A stretch of 64,000 bases of DNA from Paenibacillus arenosi (GTDB lineage Bacteria; Bacillota; Bacilli; Paenibacillales; Paenibacillaceae). The DNA is taken from positions 56,936 through 120,935 of the forward strand of contig NZ_JACYTN010000013.1 in assembly GCF_014841135.1 (NCBI RefSeq), written 5' to 3'. Position numbers and translations under genes: made by a program. The notes under the pieces are model-generated. The model had not been told where the DNA came from. It saw only the letters and a program-made list of their open reading frames with translations, and made no database searches. Below are positions 10,103 to 19,355 of the stretch, in pieces (the stretch's first letter is position 1; every line of letters begins with the position of its first letter).

Positions 10103-11365
10103 ATGAAGAGGCTGCATCGAACATACAATTTTTATGTTCTTTTATTTAGTCGTATTATTTCAGAGTTGGGAAGTGCGATGTTCACTTTTTCTTTGAGCTT
10201 GTTTGTCTTAGATACGACAGGTTCGGCTCTGAAATACTCATTCATTCTTACTGCTTCCATTTTCACCCGAGTGATAGCGAATACGATTGCAGGTGTAATT
10301 GTAGATCGCTTTGATAAGAAGGCACTGATTATATTTGCTGAGTTTCTAAATGGATTTGTTTTGATCTCGTTATATGTTTTGTTTATACTAAATGAAATGA
10401 CATGGATGATCGCATGCGTGGGAAGCGTGCTGCTGAGTATGTGCGGTAGCTTGTTGCGTGTATCTATCCATTCTTCCATTCCTACTCTTCTTGATGAGCT
10501 GGCTGCAAATAAAGCGAATGCACTGTTTCAATCCATAGGGGCACTCGTGCTCATTGTAGGTCCATTATTGGCAGCTGTGCTGTATGAATGGTCTACGATG
10601 GCAGCTGTATTGTTATGGAGTTCTTTGTCTTATGCTGCTTCAGGTTTACTGTTAATAGGATTGACTTTTCCTAAGAGGAGGCAGCAGCTTGCTAAAGCAA
10701 CTGTATTTGCAGAATTAAAGGAAACGATGAGCTACATTCGTGACTATTCCTTCTTATCCTACTTTCTAAAAATATCTTCCTTCATGAACTTCATCTTATA
10801 TCCTATGATGATTCTCGTATTACCCTATATCGTTTATCAAGTGTTGAAAGTAACGGGAACAGAATTGGCCGTCATCCAAGCATGTTGGGCTTTGGGCATG
10901 ATCGGCGGTTCATTAACCATGTTAAGGCTGCCTTCCACACAAGGATTTATTCGAAGATTTTTCGATTTGCTTATGCTTCAAGGTGTTATTATTATAGGTT
11001 GGTCACTAGCTGGTATTTCTTGGCTTCATTCATTTGGGAACGATCCAATCATTGTGTTATATTGCGGCATGGTGTTTATGATCGGAGTATTGCAAATGTT
11101 TGTACAAATTCCGTTGTACACCTATTTTCAATTTCGTATTGCGGAACAGTATCGCGGTAAAGTATGGGGGGTTGCCAATACCCTTACAGATATTACGGCG
11201 CCGCTGGGGATATGGGTGTATGGGTTACTATTAGAAGGAGTTAGCTGGGTATGGATACCAATCGTATCTGGCATTGTTGTAACCATCTCCTCCGCTTTAT
11301 TCAAGTCCAATCGTGCGATGCAGCGGATTGACAAAGAAATTGAACGATCCAAACAGGCTATATAA
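10103..11365 (+). CDS. MFS exporter of the NRPS operon
   Basis: A 420-residue membrane protein with about 12 hydrophobic segments, of the MFS_3/EntS-like type found beside NRPS clusters. The start ATG lies one base after the NRPS stop codon and has no good ribosome site of its own, so translation is probably coupled to the synthetase. The sequence opens with a short basic stretch (MKRLHRTYNF), then a helix containing SRIISELGSAMFTFSLSLFVLD; the loop FDKKALI after TM2 fits the MFS A-loop position. The location suggests export of the peptide product or self-resistance; this is inference from context. Permeases for unrelated substrates share the fold. Confidence 0.88.
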   Translation: MKRLHRTYNFYVLLFSRIISELGSAMFTFSLSLFVLDTTGSALKYSFILTASIFTRVIANTIAGVIVDRFDKKALIIFAEFLNGFVLISLYVLFILNEMTWMIACVGSVLLSMCGSLLRVSIHSSIPTLLDELAANKANALFQSIGALVLIVGPLLAAVLYEWSTMAAVLLWSSLSYAASGLLLIGLTFPKRRQQLAKATVFAELKETMSYIRDYSFLSYFLKISSFMNFILYPMMILVLPYIVYQVLKVTGTELAVIQACWALGMIGGSLTMLRLPSTQGFIRRFFDLLMLQGVIIIGWSLAGISWLHSFGNDPIIVLYCGMVFMIGVLQMFVQIPLYTYFQFRIAEQYRGKVWGVANTLTDITAPLGIWVYGLLLEGVSWVWIPIVSGIVVTISSALFKSNRAMQRIDKEIERSKQAI

Positions 11366-11485
11366 GTAGTACGCAGAACGTGATTGTTCGCCCTATCGGG
11401 AAAAGTTGCTCTAAAACGATGATTTAGATCTGCAATGTTGTTCAGTTCATGTCGGATAGAATGTGTTTCATGAGAGGAGCGAGTA

Positions 11486-12403
11486 ATGAATCGAGGATTG
11501 AATGCGACGCATGCAGGATGGCTATTTCTCACTTCCTATATAGCAGGAAACATCTTATCTACCTTTTTATTTCCTGACAAACAACAATTATATGCGAATG
11601 TATGGTTTTTTCTAATATACGTAGCTTTCGCACAAATTGGGTTGAATGTAATTCCTTCAACGGCGTGGATATCGAGTAAACGACTTTCATGGCAGTCTGT
11701 TTTTAAATTCCGTAAAGTTGCTTGGACTACCATGGTGCTCAGTATACTCATTTATGCGATTAGTCAAGTCTTTATGCTATTTATTCATCAGATGACCGAA
11801 ATCGTATCGGTTGCACTTGGACGGACGTATCAAGTATCTGTCTATCCGATAGCTTCAGATTTGACTTCACTATTTGTGCTGATTGTTGCTATTGGTGTCA
11901 TTCCGCCCATTTGCGAGGAATTGCTGTTCAGAGGGAGCCTTTTAACAGGGTATGAGCAAAAAGGAAGATGGTTTGCAGCGGCAATGAGTTCAATTCTATT
12001 TGCTCTATTTCATGACAACCCATATCGACTTGTGGAATTGTTTTTTGCAGCATGGGTATCGGCGATTATTGTGTTGTACGCCCGTTCGATCTGGCCGGGC
12101 ATCGTCATTCATATGGCTACCAATATTACATACGTTATTGGTTCCTATGTTCAAGGTGGTGACTTGGTGAAAAGCGTGTCTTCTCCTGGGGGATCTCCTG
12201 ATTATGTAACGCTCTCCCTCGTTGGTGCCGCATCGATTCCGGCGTTATATATATGCTGGTTGCTATTGCGAAAAATTGAGAAGATAGAGAAAACAAGAGA
12301 TGATGCGAATGAACAAGAATCATCCGGTTCAATAAGTAGGTATTGGCTGCTGCCAATTGCAATAGCTGTGGGTTTATTTATAGTCGAAATTGCTGTATTT
12401 TAA
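11486..12403 (+). CDS. CPBP-family intramembrane metalloprotease (Rce1/Abi type)
   Basis: A 305-residue multi-pass membrane protein with the three CPBP motifs: CEELLFRG (EExxxR), FALFHDNPY (FxxxH) and HMATN (HxxxN). These residues bind metal and water in Rce1-like proteases. An AGAGGAGCG ribosome site precedes the ATG. It follows the NRPS exporter by 120 nt in the same direction and precedes a strong terminator, so it is probably the last gene of the operon. CPBP proteins often accompany peptide antibiotic clusters as maturation or immunity factors, but NRPS products are not normally proteolysed, so immunity or an unrelated membrane role is equally possible. The C-terminal ~60 residues hold a charged linker and a last TM helix. 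Confidence 0.87.
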   Translation: MNRGLNATHAGWLFLTSYIAGNILSTFLFPDKQQLYANVWFFLIYVAFAQIGLNVIPSTAWISSKRLSWQSVFKFRKVAWTTMVLSILIYAISQVFMLFIHQMTEIVSVALGRTYQVSVYPIASDLTSLFVLIVAIGVIPPICEELLFRGSLLTGYEQKGRWFAAAMSSILFALFHDNPYRLVELFFAAWVSAIIVLYARSIWPGIVIHMATNITYVIGSYVQGGDLVKSVSSPGGSPDYVTLSLVGAASIPALYICWLLLRKIEKIEKTRDDANEQESSGSISRYWLLPIAIAVGLFIVEIAVF

Positions 12404-12404
12404 T

Positions 12405-12442
12405 AAAAAAAGGAAGGTGCCCTAGTAGGCCCTTCCTTTTTT
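12405..12442. terminator. Bidirectional rho-independent terminator
   Basis: AAAAAAGGAAGG and CCTTCCTTTTTT form a stem around CCCTAGTAGGCC, with T-runs on both strands. It ends the NRPS-exporter-CPBP operon on the plus strand; the minus-strand rluF stop codon (12422-12424) lies inside its loop. Confidence 0.88.
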
Positions 12443-13147
12443 GCCGTCTCGGCTTACATGCCCAGTCAGCTTCATAATTTCAGCAAGCTCTTTATCAGTC
12501 AAATCACGCCACTGTCCTCTTTTCAGGCTGCCCAGATGAACGTTCATAATACGGATACGCTTCAGCTTCACAACCTTAAAGCCGAACACTTCACACATGC
12601 GACGAATTTGGCGGTTCAATCCTTGCGTCAGCACGATATTGAACATACGCTCACCAATTTGGGTCACTTGGCAAGGTTTTGTTTTTGTACCTAAAATTCG
12701 AACGCCACGGGACATGCCGTCCACGAACGTTTGATTAATAGGCTTATCCACGGTCACGATGTATTCCTTATCGTGGTCGTTCTCCGCACGTAAAATTTTG
12801 TTGACGATATCCCCGTCATTCGTAAGCAAGATCAACCCTTCAGAATCTTTATCAAGACGTCCAATCGGGAAAATGCGCTCTTTGTGATTCACGAAGTCCA
12901 CGATATTGCCTTGGACATGATGCTCGGTTGTGCTCGTAATTCCTACGGGTTTATTCAAAGCGATGTATACGGTATTTCTTTTATTCCCGATTGGCTTGCC
13001 ATCTACACGAACATCATCGCCGTCTTCTACCGTGCTCCCTAATTCGGCTACCTTGCCGTTAATCGTAACACGTTTGGCATCTACCCACTTGTCAGCTTCG
13101 CGTCTGGAGCAGATGCCTGTCTCACTAATAAATTTATTAATTCTCAT
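12422..13147 (-). CDS. rluF: 23S rRNA pseudouridine synthase RluF
   Basis: A 241-residue RsuA-family pseudouridine synthase that isomerises a uridine in 23S rRNA (U2604 in E. coli). An N-terminal S4 RNA-binding domain ([20 protein letters not shown]) is followed by the catalytic domain with [10 protein letters not shown], containing the nucleophilic Asp, and the RluF-like segments [32 protein letters not shown] and [21 protein letters not shown] chose the ATG at 13147, preceded by AAAGGGA 8 nt upstream, over an in-frame start 17 codons earlier that would add a non-homologous extension. The gene stands alone between a terminator and the divergent GntR operon. The resemblance to E. coli RluF is from memory; RluB is the main alternative. 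Confidence 0.9.
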   Translation of the reverse strand: MRINKFISETGICSRREADKWVDAKRVTINGKVAELGSTVEDGDDVRVDGKPIGNKRNTVYIALNKPVGITSTTEHHVQGNIVDFVNHKERIFPIGRLDKDSEGLILLTNDGDIVNKILRAENDHDKEYIVTVDKPINQTFVDGMSRGVRILGTKTKPCQVTQIGERMFNIVLTQGLNRQIRRMCEVFGFKVVKLKRIRIMNVHLGSLKRGQWRDLTDKELAEIMKLTGHVSRDGKKGRAY

Positions 13148-13366
13148 TGGTAATCCCTTTCTATGTCGCGGCGAATTCGTATTTGCTCCTAACGTCATAT
13201 CGAATTCCCTTTATATACAGGTTTGAAAAACGATCCTTACTTCAACATGGTCTATTATACTATATTTCTTGCTTGCGGGACGGTTATACATTTGAGCCTT
13301 TATTATACGGATAAGCGTAGCACGTTGGATTATCTAGCAAGAAGGTGAATTGTGGAATTCAACTAA

Positions 13367-13395
13367 TTGACATGGTTCATTTTTCCAAGTATAGT
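13367..13395 (+). promoter_or_regulatory. Sigma-A promoter of the GntR-ABC operon
   Basis: TTGACA at 13367-13372, a 17-bp spacer and TATAGT at 13390-13395, followed by an untranslated leader of about 35 nt to the AAGGGGAGG ribosome site. The -10 box runs into an 8-bp inverted repeat listed separately. Confidence 0.82.
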
Positions 13396-13415
13396 TGATT
13401 ACACAACTAATCAAC
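13394..13415. promoter_or_regulatory. Operator-like inverted repeat overlapping the -10 box
   Basis: Perfect 8-bp arms GTTGATTA / TAATCAAC separated by CACAAC, beginning inside the -10 box. The position fits autorepression by the GntR regulator encoded immediately downstream. A related half-site CAACTAAT also sits at about 13360, upstream of the -35 box. Confidence 0.7.
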
Positions 13416-13437
13416 CGACCAAGGGGAGGTGTTTGTA

Positions 13438-13809
13438 GTGGAATTGTTAACCGATGATGGTCGTCCTATATTTATGCAAATAGCAGAGCGTATTGAGGAT
13501 GACATCATCGCAGGTCGATTAACCGAAGAGTCTCCGGTACCTTCTAAGAATCAATTCGCATCCTTTTATCAAATCAACCCGGCGACTGCAGCAAAAGGCG
13601 TTACTTTACTCGTTGAGCGAGGTATTTTGTATAAGAAGCGGGGGATAGGGATGTTTGTAGCGTCAGGTGCGCTGGATATACTCATCGAGCAGCGCAAAGA
13701 GAAGTTTTTCGAGCAGTATGTCATAACCTTGTTACGTGAAGCAGGGAAGTTGGGCATTACGGTAGATCAACTGACAGAGATGCTAGCGAGAGGAGCGAAG
13801 CAGGAATGA
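13438..13809 (+). CDS. GntR/YtrA-family transcriptional regulator
   Basis: A 123-residue regulator with an N-terminal winged helix (PIFMQIAERIEDDIIAGRL, then PSKNQFASFYQINPATAAKGVTLLVERGILYKKRGIGMFV) and only a short C-terminal helix, as in the YtrA subfamily that controls ABC exporters. GTG at 13438 is preferred because AAGGGGAGG ends 8 nt upstream; the GTG at 13429 overlaps that site. The stop overlaps the ATPase start by 4 nt (ATGA), so the two are translationally coupled. It probably represses its own operon through the palindrome at 13394-13415; the inducer is unknown, though related systems often respond to cell-envelope antibiotics. Confidence 0.9.
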   Translation: MELLTDDGRPIFMQIAERIEDDIIAGRLTEESPVPSKNQFASFYQINPATAAKGVTLLVERGILYKKRGIGMFVASGALDILIEQRKEKFFEQYVITLLREAGKLGITVDQLTEMLARGAKQE

Positions 13810-14705
13810 GCAACATCCTTGAATTGCAACGATTAACCAAGTCTTACGGTAGTGTAACAGCTATCCGCGACCTTACTCTCCATTTAACGCAGAATAAAAT
13901 ATATGGGCTGCTTGGTAGAAATGGGGCAGGTAAGACGACGTTGCTTCATATACTCAGCGCGCAGTTATTTGCTTCAAGTGGAGAAGTGAAGGTATTAGGG
14001 GAAGATCCCTTTGAAAATGAACAGGTGCTGCGGCAAATGTGCTTTGTAAAGGAAAGTCAGAAGTACCCGGAAACCTATCGTGTTATGGATGTATTAAAAG
14101 TTGCTTCTGCTTTGTTTCCTAACTGGGATGGAGACTATGCGAATATGCTGGTAAATGACTTTGAATTGCCGTTACAGCGGAATGTTCGCAAATTATCACG
14201 AGGTATGCTTTCTGCGCTAGGTGTTATCGTGGGGCTTGCCAGCCGAGCACCGATTACAATATTCGATGAACCGTATCTAGGTCTTGATGCTGTAGCTAGA
14301 GGCATATTCTACGATCGATTGCTTGAGGACTATGAGGAGCATCCAAGAATGATTATTTTGTCTACTCACTTGATTGATGAAGCGAGCAGAATACTTGAAC
14401 ATGTTGTCCTCCTTGAGCAGGGTAATGTTTTGATTAATGAAGATGTCGACCAGCTTAGAGAGAGGGCGTTTACGGTCGTCGGAACAGCATCCAAAGTTGA
14501 AAGCTTCCTAATGGGCAAGAACGTTGTACATCTCGAGGAATTCGGCGGATTGCTTAAGGCAACCTTGGTGAATAGCAGAGAAGCAGGCGACTGCCGTCAG
14601 CAAGCGCAGGAACTGGAATTAGAAGTTGTCCCATTATCACTGCAACAACTTATCGTGTATTTGACGAATAAAAAGGATGAGAGAAAGGTAGTTGAATCCC
14701 GATGA
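13806..14705 (+). CDS. ABC transporter ATP-binding protein
   Basis: A 299-residue nucleotide-binding subunit with Walker A GRNGAGKTT, a divergent signature KLSRGML in place of LSGGQ, Walker B ITIFDEPYLGLD and H-loop LSTHL. The ~90 C-terminal residues form an extra domain, as in YtrB/BcrA-type ATPases. It overlaps the GntR gene upstream and the permease downstream by 4 nt each, so the three make one operon. With the single permease it should form an exporter or a sensing transporter for a lipid-like or peptide substrate; the substrate cannot be read from the sequence. Confidence 0.92.
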   Translation: MSNILELQRLTKSYGSVTAIRDLTLHLTQNKIYGLLGRNGAGKTTLLHILSAQLFASSGEVKVLGEDPFENEQVLRQMCFVKESQKYPETYRVMDVLKVASALFPNWDGDYANMLVNDFELPLQRNVRKLSRGMLSALGVIVGLASRAPITIFDEPYLGLDAVARGIFYDRLLEDYEEHPRMIILSTHLIDEASRILEHVVLLEQGNVLINEDVDQLRERAFTVVGTASKVESFLMGKNVVHLEEFGGLLKATLVNSREAGDCRQQAQELELEVVPLSLQQLIVYLTNKKDERKVVESR

Positions 14706-15367
14706 ATCGAATACAAGGTGTCGTCACCATATACCTCAGAGACAAATGGATTTGGTTTCTGACTCCCCTTATCATTATAAGTTCTGCCTTAATTCCTAAC
14801 CTCATCATTAGCAGCTTCATCAGTTACTATATATCGCTTGCCTTCATTTTAGTGTCATCCAGTTGGGTCTACATGTTCGTAACAGGGATCGTAAGCGTAC
14901 CACAGACGTTCTCGTTTGCGATCGGTATGCAAGTTAGGAGAAAGGATTATTTCTTAGGGACTTCCTTCATGGCTGTTATGATAGCAGCGGGCCTTACGTT
15001 GTTTTCTCTTATTCTCATTATATTGGAACTGGAGTTGTCCGATCGATGGGGGCTCCAACTTGTGGAGGGGGTCAATATACTCGAACTTTTTGGAATTTTG
15101 TTTGTGTTATTCATGCTATTTTTCTATATCGGTTTTATCATTTCGAGTGCATTTCAGCGCTACAAAGCCAAAGGGCTGCTAACTGTGCTGACGATCTTAA
15201 TTATACCTCCTTGCTTGTTTCTGCTGTCGCTCGTATATGAAGATGGGCACGAGTTGTATATGTGGCTAATTTCCATTTCACTTGCTGAAATTTCGCTATG
15301 GTCGATTCCACTGACTGTCGTTTGCGGATTCCTATCCTATCGTTTGCTGCGAAGAGCTTCCGTTTAA
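14702..15367 (+). CDS. ABC transporter permease subunit
   Basis: A 221-residue protein with about six predicted TM helices and short charged loops (VRRKDY after TM2, ELELSDRWG after TM3). Sequence conservation in these ABC-2-like permeases is low; the assignment rests on topology and on the 4-nt overlap with the ATPase gene. It is the last gene of the GntR-ABC operon and is followed by a hairpin at 15435-15469. Whether it acts as a homodimer or needs another permease is not visible here. Confidence 0.85.
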   Translation: MNRIQGVVTIYLRDKWIWFLTPLIIISSALIPNLIISSFISYYISLAFILVSSSWVYMFVTGIVSVPQTFSFAIGMQVRRKDYFLGTSFMAVMIAAGLTLFSLILIILELELSDRWGLQLVEGVNILELFGILFVLFMLFFYIGFIISSAFQRYKAKGLLTVLTILIIPPCLFLLSLVYEDGHELYMWLISISLAEISLWSIPLTVVCGFLSYRLLRRASV

Positions 15368-15434
15368 TGTCTTGCTACTTTGTTTCTTCTTCGTTACCTG
15401 CTAGTTCAGTCAAACTTTCAAAGTAAAACAACGA

Positions 15435-15469
15435 AAAACCTTCGCTCCACGATGCTGGGGGAAGGTTTT
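15435..15469 (+). terminator. Probable terminator after the ABC operon
   Basis: AAAACCTTC pairs with GAAGGTTTT across a 17-nt loop. The downstream run GTGTGTTTA is only moderately T-rich. The minus-strand hydrolase gene ends about 45 bp further on and may share it. Confidence 0.6.
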
Positions 15470-15513
15470 GTGTGTTTATATCATGTTCATAGCGATAAGC
15501 TCTATTCACTTAA

Positions 15514-16350
15514 TCAGATTTCTTCTTCACCTGTGAAATACCGTAAGCTATTCAGAAATGACAGAAGCTCCTTGTTGAACTTCTCACGTTCATCATAGAA
15601 ACTGCCGTGACCAGAATGCTCAAATGGGGCAAGGAGAGATCCCTTTATCCCTTCATTCATGGCAATAGCAAGTGGGTAAGGGGCGACTTTGTCATACTTG
15701 CCATGAAAAATAGCTGTAGGGACATGGACCTTAGCCAGATCAGCGCGCAGATCTTCGTCTCTTAGTGACTTTAATGTCTCATAGGTTGCATGGGAATCTG
15801 CCTCTAGACCAAGCAGTTGGAACCAATTACGGAAGCTGTTACTAATCGGCTTGGCAAAAAAGATATCTCCGAAATTGGTCAGCAATTGCGGTCGATCCTT
15901 GTCATTCAGCTCCAGCAAGGCATCGACTTCGGCTTTGGTGAAGCCATAGGGGAAGCCGGGCCTTTGCGTAAAGGCAGGTGCCGCTGCATCAACTAAGATA
16001 AGCTGTGCAACTCGCTTCCCTGCATGACGCGCCATATAGCGAATCGCTATGGCTCCTCCCATGGAGAAACCGATTAGCCGTACATTTTTCAAGCGAAGAG
16101 CTTCCAATACCTCATAAATATCATCGGCCATCCGATTATAAGAATAGCCTTGCCAAGGCCGATCAGACTTGCCAAATCCCCGCAGATCAATGCCAATCGT
16201 ACGATAGCCATACTTAGGCAGCTGAGATGCTTGGTATTCGAACATCTTATGATTGACGGGCCAGCCATGAATGAGGACGACGGGCTTACCTGTTCCAACA
16301 TCCTCTACATACACATTCACACCTTTTTCAACGGGCACGTAATATCCCAT
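15514..16350 (-). CDS. Alpha/beta hydrolase (non-heme haloperoxidase-like)
   Basis: A 278-residue alpha/beta-hydrolase with oxyanion-loop motif LIHGWPVN, strand-helix segment GIDLRGFGKSDRP, nucleophile elbow GFSMGG, an acid-bearing segment FHGKYDKVAP and catalytic-His region EHSGHGSFYDE. This is the pattern of the peroxidase/esterase group; the natural substrate is unknown. I chose ATG at 16350 because AGGGAG lies 8 nt upstream; a GTG three codons earlier sits too close to that site. It is a single gene, apparently unrelated to its convergent neighbour. Confidence 0.88.
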   Translation of the reverse strand: MGYYVPVEKGVNVYVEDVGTGKPVVLIHGWPVNHKMFEYQASQLPKYGYRTIGIDLRGFGKSDRPWQGYSYNRMADDIYEVLEALRLKNVRLIGFSMGGAIAIRYMARHAGKRVAQLILVDAAAPAFTQRPGFPYGFTKAEVDALLELNDKDRPQLLTNFGDIFFAKPISNSFRNWFQLLGLEADSHATYETLKSLRDEDLRADLAKVHVPTAIFHGKYDKVAPYPLAIAMNEGIKGSLLAPFEHSGHGSFYDEREKFNKELLSFLNSLRYFTGEEEI

Positions 16351-16447
16351 TTTCCTCACTCCCTCTGCGTCCGTTCTGCTAAGTATCTTATCTATTCAGC
16401 TTATGAGGGAGGAGGAGGTGAAATGCTCTAGCCTAAACGGCAATTCC

Positions 16448-19129
16448 TCAAGTTGTGCATTGTTGTTCTGCCACTGCGGCACAAGGCAAGGAGAACGTGA
16501 AGGTCGAGCCAGCACCAACCTCACTGGATACGGTAATCATACCGCCCATTAACTCTACAAGTTTTTTGCAAATGGCAAGCCCAAGTCCTGTTCCGCCATA
16601 TTTGCGATTAATGGCAGGGTGTAGTTGGGTGAAGGATTGGAACAGCAAATGCTGCTTGTCCATATCGATACCGATACCTGTATCCTGAACGGAGCAAATA
16701 AGCAGCATGTCACGATCATCCGCGCCTCTCGCCATTTCGATAGTAATGCCAATGCTCCCTGCTTCAGTGAACTTGATTGCATTGCTCGTTAGGTTGAGCA
16801 GCACTTGCTTAATTCGTGAAGCGTCGCCTAAGAACAGTGGGAGATCGCTTTCGATTGAATACGTTAAGCCAAGTTGTTTCTCTGCCGCTCTTGCACGGAA
16901 TAAGTTCATGATCGTATCGATGATCGATTGCATGTGTACCGGTTCATGATGAAGATCCATCTTGCCCGCTTCAATTTTGCTGAAATCAAGGATCTCGTTA
17001 AGTAGGTGAAGCAGGGTGTCGCTGCTCTGTTTTACGATTTCGGTATACATGCGCTGTTCTTCTGTTAACTGGGTATCACTCAGTAAATGAATCATGCCGA
17101 TAATGCCGTTCATCGGGGTGCGTAGTTCATGACTGACAACCGCTAAAAATTCAGATTTGGCACGATCCGCCTGTTCCGCCGCTTCTTTTGCTTTCAGTAG
17201 CTCTTTCTCATTCGTAATGTCATGGAAAGTTACGACGGCACCCTTGCGTTCGCCATTGTCATAGATCGGTGTAACTTGATAGCTGACTAGGAAGCTGGTA
17301 CCGTCTTTGCGCCAGAAGACAGCTTCATTTGCATGCAGTGATATTCCTTGGTGAAGTGCTAATTGGATCGGCGTCTCATGAGCAGGATAATAGCAGTTAT
17401 CCTGACCTATTTGCTCAATCCAGCCAAGATGATTGCTGCCGCACCACTCCTCTTGGGTGAAGCCAAGCATAGCTGCACCGGAAGGATTAATAAACATGGA
17501 GCGACCATCCAGATCGAGTCCAAATATACCTTCCGTTACGGAGTTGAGAATCAGAGAATGCTCATTGCTCAATTTCTCTATTTGTTCAATATAACGCATT
17601 CTTTCTGTAATATCTGTCGTAATACCGTACACGCCGACTATCCGATTATCCAAAATAATCGGAACATTAATAACATTGACATCAATACGATGGCCGTCAC
17701 GATGCTTAAGCCCGATCTCATACATTTGCGGCAGTCCCTGTTTGGCGAGACTAAAGTGATACGATGTTTTTTCTAAATCTTCCGGGTCAACGAGCGGTCC
17801 AAAATGACACTCGATCAGTTCTTGCTGCGTATACCCTGTTAACATTTCTTGACCATAGTTCGCGCTTAACAAATTGCCATCCAAGTCAAGTGAAGCAACA
17901 CCTGACGGATTATATTCAAATAAGGACTTATACTCTTGGAGCTGTAGGTCTAATCGCTTGCGCTCCGTAATATCACGCGAAATGGCAATTAGTTCTTGTA
18001 CTTGTCCATGCTCATCATAAATGCATTGACTGGTCGTCTCGAACCACATGTACGTACCATCATGACGACGGAAGCGGAAAGAAACGGGCGCAGATGCTTT
18101 TCCTTGCCTAATGTCCGATAAATAGTTGCGGAGCGAATCTGCATCTTGGGGATGAACATAGCTTGTCCCTGTAGTGCCTATCATCTCTTCTGGTTCATAG
18201 CCTAGCATGCGCCGACATATTGGCGAAGCATACAGATAAGTCGCATCGTTATCAGGTGCATGACGGGAAATAAAGTCGAGCGCATATTCAGATATGCGTC
18301 GATAGTTCTTCTCGCTTTCCTGCAGCCGTTTCTCTGTTCGTACCCGTGCTGTAATATCTTGAACCATCCCGATGAGTTGAATCGGTTTGCCGTTCCCATC
18401 CTTGAGTATTTCCCATTGCGCATGAACGGTCTTCGTGACTTGTCCGGGAAGGTTGATGCGATGGACAACATCACCGGATCTGCCATGAACAATGGCTTCA
18501 TGAATACAATGTTCGATATTGGCATAATCGTCAGGATGGACGAACTGCGAGAAGGGAATTTCATTGAGATAAGTTGGTTGGAGCATATGATCAAAAATAA
18601 GCCGAGCTTCCTGTGAGAAATGCAGGCGATCATTGGTCAAATCCCAGTACCAGGAGCCCATATTGGCAATACGAAAGGCTTGGGACATGGACTGGTACAA
18701 GCATTCATCTTCTGTATATATTGTTTTCTCAGATTCCAGCTTCATTTTGTGGGCACTGATATCAACGGCTTCTTGAATCAGATACATAGGCACTTCTGAT
18801 TCGGGATTAGTAAATTTGGAAACCGTAATAGATGCCCAAACTTCATGCCCAGCCTTATGCAGGTAGCGCTTTTGAAACGTATGTTTTTCTTTTGGAGAGG
18901 TTCGAATCTGAGCTAATATAGGTTCCACCTCGCATCGATCTTGATCATCAGGATGCGTTAGCATTTTGTCCGTTACATTCATTATTTCAGTTGGCGTATA
19001 GCCAAGCATATTGCTGTATGCAGGATTGATGCTAATCCATGTCCCATCGGTAGGAGACAAGAGCGCGAGACCGTTCGAAGCTTGATTAACCATATAAGCA
19101 AATACTGTACTGTCAATTTGACCTGTCAT
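16448..19129 (-). CDS. Cytoplasmic multi-PAS sensor histidine kinase
   Basis: An 893-residue histidine kinase without TM segments or a receiver domain. Five consecutive PAS/PAC modules span about residues 1-125, 145-270, 275-395, 395-520 and 520-645; the recurring segments MLGYTPTEI, MLGYEPEEM, MLTGYTQQEL and MLGFTQEEW are visible. A HisKA domain follows with phospho-acceptor SHELRTP near residue 667, then an ATPase domain with N box LLNLTSNAIKF, G1 DTGIGID (about 816) and G2 GGTGLGLAIC (about 845). Cytoplasmic PAS stacks of this kind sense internal signals such as redox state or feed the sporulation phosphorelay; which applies here is not visible. There is no adjacent response regulator, so it is an orphan kinase. 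AGTGAGGC precedes the ATG. Confidence 0.92.
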   Translation of the reverse strand: MTGQIDSTVFAYMVNQASNGLALLSPTDGTWISINPAYSNMLGYTPTEIMNVTDKMLTHPDDQDRCEVEPILAQIRTSPKEKHTFQKRYLHKAGHEVWASITVSKFTNPESEVPMYLIQEAVDISAHKMKLESEKTIYTEDECLYQSMSQAFRIANMGSWYWDLTNDRLHFSQEARLIFDHMLQPTYLNEIPFSQFVHPDDYANIEHCIHEAIVHGRSGDVVHRINLPGQVTKTVHAQWEILKDGNGKPIQLIGMVQDITARVRTEKRLQESEKNYRRISEYALDFISRHAPDNDATYLYASPICRRMLGYEPEEMIGTTGTSYVHPQDADSLRNYLSDIRQGKASAPVSFRFRRHDGTYMWFETTSQCIYDEHGQVQELIAISRDITERKRLDLQLQEYKSLFEYNPSGVASLDLDGNLLSANYGQEMLTGYTQQELIECHFGPLVDPEDLEKTSYHFSLAKQGLPQMYEIGLKHRDGHRIDVNVINVPIILDNRIVGVYGITTDITERMRYIEQIEKLSNEHSLILNSVTEGIFGLDLDGRSMFINPSGAAMLGFTQEEWCGSNHLGWIEQIGQDNCYYPAHETPIQLALHQGISLHANEAVFWRKDGTSFLVSYQVTPIYDNGERKGAVVTFHDITNEKELLKAKEAAEQADRAKSEFLAVVSHELRTPMNGIIGMIHLLSDTQLTEEQRMYTEIVKQSSDTLLHLLNEILDFSKIEAGKMDLHHEPVHMQSIIDTIMNLFRARAAEKQLGLTYSIESDLPLFLGDASRIKQVLLNLTSNAIKFTEAGSIGITIEMARGADDRDMLLICSVQDTGIGIDMDKQHLLFQSFTQLHPAINRKYGGTGLGLAICKKLVELMGGMITVSSEVGAGSTFTFSLPCAAVAEQQCTT

Positions 19130-19355
19130 GATTGGGCTGCCTCACTTTGAAAGTTGAATAGGTATAGACTTCTCATTAACGTGAATAGGGGTCCGTCCGA
19201 TTGGTTCATTTCATGAAAATGAAGTCGATACCTATTACTTAACACCATTTACTTGATTTGTATCAGCAGAAGCAAAATAGATAAATAAGAACAGGTAGAG
19301 GAAAGGACCGTCTTTGAAGTGTCTATGCTCCATAAACGATCCTGCTACAACGTCT

